Assembly: GCA_039180385.1 (NCBI GenBank)
Contig: JBCDDJ010000380.1
Location: 1-6,603 of the forward strand
Length of the DNA: 6,603 nt
Reading direction: 5' to 3'
DNA from: SIO4C1 sp039180385
GTDB lineage: Bacteria > Cyanobacteriota > Cyanobacteriia > Phormidesmidales > Phormidesmidaceae
Positions 1 to 4,824 of the stretch are shown here, one piece after another. A program made the translations under genes and the position numbers. Below the pieces are notes generated by a model. It worked only from the letters and a program-made list of their open reading frames with translations. It ran no database searches and was not told the DNA's origin. Positions within the stretch are counted from its first letter, which is position 1, and each line of letters starts with the position of its first letter.

Positions 1-1
1 A

Positions 2-712
2 TTAGAGGCCGTCCTAAAAGATCATCCCGCCCAGGCGTTTGGTAGCCCTAAAACCCTGCTTAAGCATCAGGATCAGCTGGTGCGGTTAGGGGCAGAGCTG
101 CGCGATCGCAAAACCAAATACGCCGATCTCGCCCACCGCTACTGGGAAGAATTCGTCAGTCTGATGAAGATCTTGGAACACTTTGGCTGCTTAGAACGCA
201 ATCGGCCCACCAATCTAGGGCAAATGGCCGCCGCGATTCGCGGTGACAACGAACTGTGGCTGGGGCTGGCCCTGGCCTCCGGCGAGTTTGATGCGTTACT
301 GCCCCACCAGTTTGCCACCGCCTGCGCCGCCATCTTAACCGAAGTCTCCCGCCCTGATACTTGGACCCGCTATCGCACCTCCAACGAAGTAGAAGAGGCG
401 CTAGAAGGCCTGCGCCAGCTCCGTCGAGAAATCTTTCAACTCCAGCGTCGCCATCAGGTGGTCATCCCCGTATGGCTCGAATGGGACCTGATCGCCCTGG
501 TAGAGCAATGGGCCTTAGAAACTGATTGGAGCGAACTGTGTGGCAACACCAGCCTTGACGAAGGCGACGTGGTCCGGATCTTGCGCCGCACCCTCGACTT
601 TTTATCCCAAATTCCCCATGTGCCTTTCTTATCGGATGAGGTTAAAAACACCGCCCGGCAGGCTGCCTATTTGATTAATCGGTTCCCGGTGAATGAAGAG
701 GTGGAGGGGTAG
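2..712 (+). CDS. Ski2-like DEAD/DEAH-box RNA helicase, C-terminal part (partial, 5' end outside window)
   Basis: The reading frame is open from base 2 to the TAG at 710-712 (236 codons), so the gene starts upstream; the GTG at 80 is an internal valine codon. The visible part is mostly helical and matches the C-terminal DSHCT domain of Ski2/Mtr4/Dob1-type helicases. Characteristic stretches are the helix around YWEEFVSLMKIL (fragment residues about 47-58), LASGEFDALLPHQFATACAAI (about 91-111), and the closing block with WALETDW, LDEGDVVRILRRTLDFL and IPHVP (about 170-208). The ATP-binding and helicase motifs would lie upstream and cannot be seen. Family members unwind RNA in an ATP-dependent manner; cyanobacterial versions of roughly 900 residues are presumed to act in cytoplasmic RNA processing or decay, with substrate unknown. 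The domain call is good; the exact role is inference. Confidence 0.85.
   Translation, partial: LEAVLKDHPAQAFGSPKTLLKHQDQLVRLGAELRDRKTKYADLAHRYWEEFVSLMKILEHFGCLERNRPTNLGQMAAAIRGDNELWLGLALASGEFDALLPHQFATACAAILTEVSRPDTWTRYRTSNEVEEALEGLRQLRREIFQLQRRHQVVIPVWLEWDLIALVEQWALETDWSELCGNTSLDEGDVVRILRRTLDFLSQIPHVPFLSDEVKNTARQAAYLINRFPVNEEVEG
102..109. repeat. HIP1 palindrome GCGATCGC (first of four)
   Basis: GCGATCGC occurs here inside the helicase gene and again at 2613-2620 (photolyase upstream region), 3991-3998 (in the DUF3082 gene) and 5617-5624 (in rsmA). Four sites in 6.6 kb is far above random expectation for an 8-mer and points to a HIP1-rich cyanobacterium. Confidence 0.85.
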
Positions 713-714
713 TG

Positions 715-767
715 GGCTTCGACGTGAGCGCTCGGTTCGGCTGAGCTCACCGCCGAAGCCAGCCGAA
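715..767. repeat. GC-rich inverted repeat just after the helicase stop
   Basis: Two bases after the helicase stop, GGCTTCG (715-721) pairs with CGAAGCC (754-760), and inside it GTGAGC (724-729) pairs with GCTCAC (745-750). A competing pairing joins TTCGGCT (736-742) with AGCCGAA (761-767). No T-run follows on either strand, so it is not a classical intrinsic terminator. It could still protect the mRNA 3' end, act in factor-dependent termination, or be an interspersed repeat. Confidence 0.6.
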
Positions 768-801
768 CGGTCATGGGTGGGTGGGGATGAGTTAGGTTGA
801 C

Positions 802-837
802 AAAAAAAAGGCGCAGCTCCGAAGAACCACACCTTTT
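802..837 (-). terminator. Intrinsic terminator on the minus strand with a UUCG tetraloop
   Basis: Read on the minus strand, bases 835-824 pair with 819-808 in an uninterrupted 12-bp stem that includes five G-U wobbles. It closes with C(UUCG)G, an exceptionally stable tetraloop (loop at 823-820). Eight U residues follow (809-802), and two extra A-U pairs can extend the stem (836-837 with 807-806). On the plus strand the wobbles become A-C mismatches, so the element is directional. It would end transcripts coming from the photolyase gene, about 240 bases after that gene's stop codon, or end an independent minus-strand RNA. Confidence 0.8.
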
Positions 838-1073
838 ATCAAGAACCGCTTTTAAAAAAAGCAAAATGAACCGTTAAGTTGGAAAATTTCCAATCTGGCG
901 AAAGAATAACATATGTCCTGGGGTGAATGGCAAGGATTTATGTAACAAATCTGACAATAAAAATTTTTGATGCAGATATTATTAAGCTTTGCAACATCAA
1001 CTTTCCTATAAATAGGACAGCATACGGACTCTAAAGTTGATTCTTGACAAAACCACAAAAGTTTGGATAAAAA
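838..1073. other. AT-rich intergenic stretch with several palindromes
   Basis: Bases 841-1070 are about 33% GC by hand count, against 58% in a 60-base sample of the helicase gene. No convincing protein gene is visible. The stretch holds near-perfect palindromes: TTGGAAA/TTTCCAA (879-893), AAAAATTTTT (959-968) and TCCTAT/ATAGGA (1004-1017). The last is flanked by a 9-bp inverted pair, ATCAACTTT (996-1004) and AAAGTTGAT (1033-1041). It lies between the photolyase stop and the minus-strand terminator, so on the minus strand it would form a long structured 3' UTR or a separate small RNA. A 35-codon plus-strand frame (927-1034) is discussed under findings and is not called as a gene. Confidence 0.55.
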
Positions 1074-2573
1074 TCACATTGATTTTGAAAACAGGCCTTC
1101 AGCAATTTGGCGGATTTCAGTCCGTTCTTCTGGAGACATTTTGTCCAGATTTTTGAGAATGAAATTCATTCGCCCCTGGGATTGGAGTTTGTCTCGGTGA
1201 CGATATAGAAAATCCCAATACAGAGCATTAAACGGACAGGCATCGTCCCCCACCCGAGCTTTGGGGTTATATTGACAGCCCTTGCAATAGTCGCTCATGC
1301 GGTTGATATAGTTTGCCGAGGCGGCATAGGGTTTGGTGGCTAAGATGCCGCCGTCAGCAAAGAGGCCCATGCCAATCACATTGGTTTGCATCACCCAGTC
1401 ATAGGCATCAATAAACGCGGCGTGAAACCAGTCTTCGACCGCCTGGGGTGAGAGCCCAGAAATCAACGCAAAATTGCTGAGGATCATCAACCGCTGGATG
1501 TGGTGGGCATAGCCGGTTCGCTTTACCTGATCAAGGGTTTGGTGCAGACAGTTCATCGGCGTATCCGCAGTCCAGAAAAACTCAGGCAGGGGCTGGGTGT
1601 GCCCAAACCAGTTTTTGTCAGGATAATCGTCGCTGACATGGTGGGCCAGCCCGTGCATATATTCTCGCCAGCCCAGCACCTGGCGAATAAACCCTTCGAC
1701 GCTATTAAGGGGGAGATCGTTCTCATGGTAAGCCTTTTCGACGGCCTCAATCACCTCCAGCGGATGCAGCAGACCAATGTTGATGTAGGGTGACAACAGT
1801 GCGTGCCACATCGTCTCTTCCCCGGTGACCATGGCGTCCTGGTAGGGGCCAAAGATGTTGAGTCGTACGTTAATAAAGTTATCAAGTACCTGTAGCGCCT
1901 GATCTCGGGTGACCGCCCAGCGAAACGGCTCCAGGTCACCAAAGGTAGAAAAATCAGCCGCTTTTACCTCATCCATTACTGTCTGAGTGATCGCATCGGG
2001 CTCAAACCAGAGCGGGGTCGGCGGCTCAATTTTTCCCTTGGGGGGTTTACGATTCTCTTTGTCAAAGTTCCACTGGCCACCCGTGGGATCTTTGCCCTCC
2101 ATTAAAATGTCGTAGCGTTTGCGCCCTTCGCGGTAAAACGACTCCAACAAAAGGCGTTTGCGCCCCTTAGCCCAGTCGGAAAATTCGTCGACCGACCAGA
2201 GAAAATGATTATTGGGAACGAGGGTTAACCCACAGGGCAGTTCCAGAGTGTCTAAGAACTTTCCAAAGGGGCGATCGGCAGGCTCCATCACCCGCAGGTC
2301 AGTGATGTTTTGATTGGCAATCCACTGTCGCAGCGGGGTTTCAAAATCATCGGACTGCCCATAGGTCACCGACCACCCCGCCGCTTTGAGGTCGTCTGCA
2401 AAATGGCGCATCGCTGACCACACTAGCACCAGCTTTTGTTTGTGATAAGGGCGCGCTTGGACGTGACGACATGATTCGATCAAAATCACTGCGGTATTTT
2501 TTTGAGCACAGCCAGTCAGTGCCGCCTGCCCCTGCCAAAGCTGATCGCCTAATATCCAAACGCCGATGGTCAT
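1074..2573 (-). CDS. Iron-sulfur photolyase/cryptochrome (FeS-BCP, prokaryotic (6-4) photolyase type)
   Basis: The 499-residue product belongs to the deoxyribodipyrimidine photolyase-related family. It opens with VWILGDQL (5-12) in an alpha/beta antenna domain, has the conserved GGQWNFDKENR stretch (165-175), and continues as an all-helical FAD domain. Cysteines 342, 430, 433 and 446 have the same spacing (88, 3, 13) as the four [4Fe-4S] ligands of Agrobacterium PhrB (350, 438, 441, 454). With the same offset of 8, H358 corresponds to the catalytic-region histidine of PhrB, and W334 and W382 to its electron-transfer tryptophans. Relatives use FAD, a lumazine antenna and blue light to repair (6-4) photoproducts; some act as photoreceptors. 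The ATG at 2571-2573 was chosen because homology begins there. A longer frame to 2741 would add 56 residues encoded by a low-complexity tract. It is transcribed alone, divergent from the glycosyltransferase gene. Repair versus signalling cannot be settled from sequence. Confidence 0.93.
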   Translation of the reverse strand: MTIGVWILGDQLWQGQAALTGCAQKNTAVILIESCRHVQARPYHKQKLVLVWSAMRHFADDLKAAGWSVTYGQSDDFETPLRQWIANQNITDLRVMEPADRPFGKFLDTLELPCGLTLVPNNHFLWSVDEFSDWAKGRKRLLLESFYREGRKRYDILMEGKDPTGGQWNFDKENRKPPKGKIEPPTPLWFEPDAITQTVMDEVKAADFSTFGDLEPFRWAVTRDQALQVLDNFINVRLNIFGPYQDAMVTGEETMWHALLSPYINIGLLHPLEVIEAVEKAYHENDLPLNSVEGFIRQVLGWREYMHGLAHHVSDDYPDKNWFGHTQPLPEFFWTADTPMNCLHQTLDQVKRTGYAHHIQRLMILSNFALISGLSPQAVEDWFHAAFIDAYDWVMQTNVIGMGLFADGGILATKPYAASANYINRMSDYCKGCQYNPKARVGDDACPFNALYWDFLYRHRDKLQSQGRMNFILKNLDKMSPEERTEIRQIAEGLFSKSM

Positions 2574-2621
2574 GCAGTGAGGTCTCGCTGGTGTTACAGA
2601 GGTTATTTTGCCGCGATCGCA

Positions 2622-2720
2622 ACTGAATGGGTAGGGGAGATAGGGAGGATAAGGAAGGTGAGGGAGATGGGGAAGAACGACGCGGAGAGTAGGGAACGCG
2701 AAGACACAGGGAGGGAGAAC
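2622..2720. repeat. Purine-rich low-complexity intergenic repeat
   Basis: The plus strand is almost all G and A over about 100 bases, with G-runs separated by A, AGATA, AGGAT and similar units. It shares the 12-mer GGGGAGATAGGG (2634-2645) with the tract before ispE, where it appears in reverse complement at 6466-6477. Its right part contains GACGCGGAGA (2679-2688), the reverse complement of the element at 3760-3769. It looks like a member of a dispersed intergenic repeat family and is not coding. Confidence 0.65.
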
Positions 2721-2831
2721 GGGGTCTGTCTGAGGGCGCATGTGGTGCTCCGAATATAGGATTGAATAAAGCTAGCCGCAAATTTCTGGCGCGATCAGGG
2801 CATCCTATTTCGCAAATCTGGACCGCCTCCG

Positions 2832-2852
2832 AAATCTAAAATCTAAAATCTC
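2832..2852 (+). repeat. Short tandem heptamer repeat, three units
   Basis: AAATCTA occurs at 2832-2838 and 2839-2845, followed by AAATCTC at 2846-2852. Heptamer arrays (STRR elements) are typical of cyanobacterial intergenic DNA. This one ends two bases before the ATG of the glycosyltransferase gene, so it fills the position where a ribosome-binding site would be and supplies an in-frame TAA at 2837-2839 that fixes the upstream limit of the gene. Confidence 0.75.
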
Positions 2853-2854
2853 CA

Positions 2855-3703
2855 ATGCCGTCTGTCTCCGCTTCGAAGCCCCTTTCTCAGGTCATTGGCC
2901 AAACCTTCATCCTGGCCTACAAAGAAGACACCGCCCAGCTAGAAGCCAGCCTCACCCAGGCGGGCTGTCGCTGTGAGGTACTCAGACAGGTACACCAACC
3001 CGGCTACGCGCACTATTCACGCAGCTATCTGTGTTTGCTCAATCATCGGCAAGCCTGGGAGCGGGCACTGCAATCAGAACAGCCCACCCTGGTCGTTGAA
3101 GCCGACTTTGTGCCAGTGAGAAACCTGGGCCAACTGCCGCCGCCTTTTGACCCTGATGATCTGGACTTGGGCATTGCCTGGCTCTATACCTGCGCACCTC
3201 AAATCTATACCATCACCAAGGGTGGCCATGCCCAGGGTTATTCCACTGCGATGGTGGCCTATGTGGTGACGGCCAAAAGCGCGCAGCTGCTGATTGACCT
3301 GGCCGAATCAGTAAAAGCTGACCCAGGGCCGGAAACCTATACCCCCTGGGATTCGGGGATTGAGTACTATCTGCGAGATCGCAACCTCCACAATTACGTT
3401 CCCTGGCGCAACTACGGCGAGCACGGCGGCATCCCCAACCCAGAGCACCAGCAAAATAACCTCAGCACCACCCACCGCGCCGACGTGCTGTATGGCCCCC
3501 TCGCCTTTGCACCGCCCTACGCCATGGCAGGCAATCAGGTCAACCGCCGCCAATGGCTCCAACAGCGAAGCTATGGCCGAGTGAAGGGACTCGGTCGATT
3601 GCTCCTAAACAAATACCTGCGTAGCCCAGTTTTGAAAGGATCTAGCCATCCCAACCGACTCTTACAATTCGCTATTAGTCGGCAGTTAACCCATCGACTT
3701 TAG
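2855..3703 (+). CDS. Putative GT25-like glycosyltransferase (LPS/surface glycan type)
   Basis: The 282-residue product begins with IGQTFILAYKED (14-25), a strand-turn typical of GT-A glycosyltransferases. It continues with a helix and strand SYLCLLNHRQAW...PTLVVEADF (57-85), resembling the glycosyltransferase family 25 pattern in which a histidine-bearing helix leads into an acidic EDD metal-binding motif; here the motif reads E82-A83-D84. Later landmarks are LGIAWLYT (105-112), TAMVAYVVTAKSAQLLIDL (131-149) and WDSGIEYYL (165-173). There is no signal peptide or membrane segment, so it should act on the cytoplasmic side of lipopolysaccharide or capsule assembly. The basic C-terminal tail (230-282) is less recognisable. 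The ATG follows an in-frame stop at 2837 and has no Shine-Dalgarno sequence. Donor and acceptor sugars are unknown, and the family assignment rests on motif pattern only. Confidence 0.7.
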   Translation: MPSVSASKPLSQVIGQTFILAYKEDTAQLEASLTQAGCRCEVLRQVHQPGYAHYSRSYLCLLNHRQAWERALQSEQPTLVVEADFVPVRNLGQLPPPFDPDDLDLGIAWLYTCAPQIYTITKGGHAQGYSTAMVAYVVTAKSAQLLIDLAESVKADPGPETYTPWDSGIEYYLRDRNLHNYVPWRNYGEHGGIPNPEHQQNNLSTTHRADVLYGPLAFAPPYAMAGNQVNRRQWLQQRSYGRVKGLGRLLLNKYLRSPVLKGSSHPNRLLQFAISRQLTHRL

Positions 3704-3752
3704 TAACTGATGCGAGGAGTGGGTGACACGGTGATGACTTGTCGCTGAAACG

Positions 3753-3774
3753 CTCCGCGTCTCCGCGTCCTCCC
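3753..3774. repeat. CTCCGCGT tandem octamer element between convergent genes
   Basis: Two exact copies of CTCCGCGT (3753-3760 and 3761-3768) are followed by CCTCCC. Repeats of this type are scattered through many cyanobacterial intergenic regions. The reverse complement of TCTCCGCGTC also occurs at 2679-2688. The 94-base convergent spacer (3704-3797) shows no hairpin followed by a T-run on either strand. Confidence 0.55.
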
Positions 3775-3797
3775 TGACCAATAGATCTTGACACAGG

Positions 3798-4118
3798 CTA
3801 GGAGCCAATCCCCTCACCGCGCAGTTTGGCAAACATCACCTTAATACCCAGCAGCAGCAAACCCAATCCAGCGATCCCAAATACACCCGTGCCCAGAGCG
3901 GCCATCCCCACCACCAAAGTCCGGACCGCAGCCGAAATCGTAACCACGGTGGAATTATCAGAAGTAACGGGTTTATGGGCAAAGGCAGTTGCGATCGCAA
4001 CCGTCATCCGATACAGCAACAGCGCTAAACCGCCTGCGATTAGCGACCCCGTAAAACAGCGCAAGGGGCTAGTGCTGATAGCGGTTTCATTACCGGCGGT
4101 CTTTAAAGGCTCGCTCAT
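3798..4118 (-). CDS. DUF3082-family small membrane protein
   Basis: The product has 106 residues. After a short polar N-terminus it shows PLRCFTGSLIAGGLALLLYRMTVAIATAFA (18-47), a first membrane helix. A polar stretch HKPVTSDNSTVV (48-59) follows, then AVRTLVVGMAALGTGVFGIAGLGLLLLGIKVMF (64-96), a long second hydrophobic segment. This layout and the PLRC, AVRTLVVG and GLGLLLLGI signatures match what I recall of DUF3082, a family found in cyanobacteria with no known function. The start is supported by AGGA seven bases upstream of the ATG on the minus strand. A HIP1 site lies inside the gene. It is convergent with the glycosyltransferase gene and divergent from the VOC gene, and probably forms its own transcription unit. 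The opposite strand is also open over much of this gene but is a shadow. Confidence 0.8.
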   Translation of the reverse strand: MSEPLKTAGNETAISTSPLRCFTGSLIAGGLALLLYRMTVAIATAFAHKPVTSDNSTVVTISAAVRTLVVGMAALGTGVFGIAGLGLLLLGIKVMFAKLRGEGIGS

Positions 4119-4218
4119 GGCGGTTTCCTATTTGAAGTCTGCTAACATTCATATTCTGACTGAGAAAGCTAAACAGGCTCTATCTAACTAAAGAAATTTA
4201 GAAATCGACCGGATGATT

Positions 4219-4247
4219 TTTGCACTGTTCAAGGTCTATCCTATAGT
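4219..4247 (+). promoter_or_regulatory. Candidate sigma-70 promoter for the VOC gene
   Basis: TTTGCA (4219-4224, four of six matches to TTGACA) and TATAGT (4242-4247, five of six to TATAAT) are separated by 17 bases, placing the start of transcription about 30 bases before the ATG. The 168-base spacer is shared with the divergent DUF3082 gene, for which no clear promoter was found. Confidence 0.45.
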
Positions 4248-4276
4248 TGTCTTGTACTAGCTGATTAGGTTGTCCC

Positions 4277-4283
4277 AGGAGGT
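4277..4283 (+). promoter_or_regulatory. Strong Shine-Dalgarno site of the VOC gene
   Basis: AGGAGGT lies just upstream of the ATG at 4287, with only four bases between GGAGG and the start codon. It is the longest anti-SD match in the window and fixes this start. Confidence 0.7.
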
Positions 4284-4286
4284 CCT

Positions 4287-4700
4287 ATGGAAGATATCCC
4301 GAGCATCCTTTCCCATGTATCACTGGGTACCAACGATTTTGGGAAAGCCGTTGCCTTCTACGATGCCGTTCTACCTACATTGGGTATCCAAAAAAAAGAG
4401 GACTTTCCAGATGCGGTTGCCTACGGCAAGCAGTTCCCCGAATTCTGGATTCAAACCCCGTTTGACAATCAAACGGCCTCGGTGGGCAATGGCACCCATG
4501 TGGGGTTTATCGCCCCGTCTAAAGAAGCTGTTCACGCTTTTTACGACGCTGCCGTCACCGCAGGAGGCACTGGTGAGGGTGAGCCCGGCCCTCGCCCAGA
4601 CTATGGTGAACCGTATTATGGCTGCTTTGTTCGTGATCTAGACGGTCATAAGATTGAGGCGGCTTTTTGGGATATGGGTTTGGCGGTGGGAGATGGGTAG
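4287..4700 (+). CDS. VOC-superfamily protein (glyoxalase/bleomycin-resistance/dioxygenase fold)
   Basis: The 137-residue protein holds the two beta-alpha-beta-beta-beta modules of the vicinal-oxygen-chelate fold. Module one starts ILSHVSLGTNDFGKAVAFYDAVL (7-29) and ends in EFWIQTP (52-58). Module two starts HVGFIAPSKEAVHAFYDAAV (71-90) and ends in CFVRDLDGHKIEAAFW (113-128). Likely metal-site residues are H10, H71 and E124; the fourth position is less certain (E52 or a neighbour). The pattern resembles the subfamily ending in DPDG-N-IEAV, whose members are mostly uncharacterised. Substrate cannot be assigned; glyoxalase I, fosfomycin/bleomycin resistance and dioxygenase roles all occur in the fold. 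The last residues (about 131-137) are encoded by a G-rich repeat. It is preceded by its own promoter and ribosome site, and may or may not read into the transporter gene 124 bases downstream. Confidence 0.85.
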   Translation: MEDIPSILSHVSLGTNDFGKAVAFYDAVLPTLGIQKKEDFPDAVAYGKQFPEFWIQTPFDNQTASVGNGTHVGFIAPSKEAVHAFYDAAVTAGGTGEGEPGPRPDYGEPYYGCFVRDLDGHKIEAAFWDMGLAVGDG

Positions 4701-4726
4701 AGGGTGGTGAGTAGAGGGTAATGGGC
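4683..4726. repeat. G-rich low-complexity repeat overlapping the VOC gene end
   Basis: GGTGGGAGATGGGTAGAGGG and what follows (to about 4726) is a degenerate G/A/T-rich repeat of the same flavour as the tracts at 2622-2720 and before ispE. It straddles the VOC stop codon at 4698-4700. Confidence 0.45.
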
Positions 4727-4780
4727 AGGTAATCGGTTATTGCGGAGGCTATCCCTGGGGTCCGTCCGATGTAGAATAGG

Positions 4781-4804
4781 TGACTGGATAAATAGTTGAC
4801 TGGA
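4781..4804 (+). promoter_or_regulatory. Direct repeat TGACTGGA upstream of the transporter gene
   Basis: TGACTGGA occurs at 4781-4788 and 4797-4804, 16 bases apart, ending 20 bases before the ATG of the transporter. It could be an operator half-site pair or chance. A -10-like TAGAAT sits just upstream (4772-4777) without a matching -35 box. Confidence 0.3.
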
Positions 4805-4824
4805 CATCTTTTGACAGGTCCCCT

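Larger units (their letters stand above)
2574..2854. promoter_or_regulatory. Divergent spacer between photolyase and glycosyltransferase genes
   Basis: This 281-base region must hold the start signals of both flanking genes. Next to the photolyase start it contains a HIP1 site (2613-2620) and a weak minus-strand promoter candidate, TTGCGA (2622-2617) and TGTAAC (2598-2593) with an 18-base spacer. The middle is a purine-rich repeat (2622-2720). Near the plus-strand gene are an imperfect direct repeat (GCAAATTTCTGG 2778-2789, GCAAATCTGG 2812-2821) and a heptamer array. No clear sigma-70 promoter for the plus-strand gene was found. Confidence 0.35.

Noticed and set aside
852..1058. 68-residue minus-strand frame in the AT-rich spacer
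   Set aside because: Cysteine-rich, no recognisable domain, no ribosome site; likely chance in AT-rich DNA.
2574..2741. Possible 56-residue N-terminal extension of the photolyase, starting at ATG 2741
   Set aside because: The extension is proline/leucine-rich text encoded by a low-complexity pyrimidine repeat, and family homology begins at the internal ATG at 2573.
2347..2781. 144-residue minus-strand frame rich in Ser/Pro/Arg
   Set aside because: Formed by the homopyrimidine repeat and an alternate frame of the photolyase; low complexity.
2832..2852. CRISPR-like repeat array
   Set aside because: The units are seven bases in direct tandem with no spacers, which is a STRR element and not a CRISPR.
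3826..4191. 121-residue plus-strand frame opposite the DUF3082 gene
   Set aside because: It is the shadow of a recognisable membrane-protein gene on the other strand and shows no domain of its own.
4270..4641. 123-residue plus-strand frame overlapping the VOC gene
   Set aside because: Out-of-frame shadow; the VOC frame has the ribosome site and the conserved fold.
4701..4824. preQ1 riboswitch before the queuosine-precursor transporter
   Set aside because: Expected from context, but no compact hairpin with an A-rich tail pairing into its loop could be found by eye.
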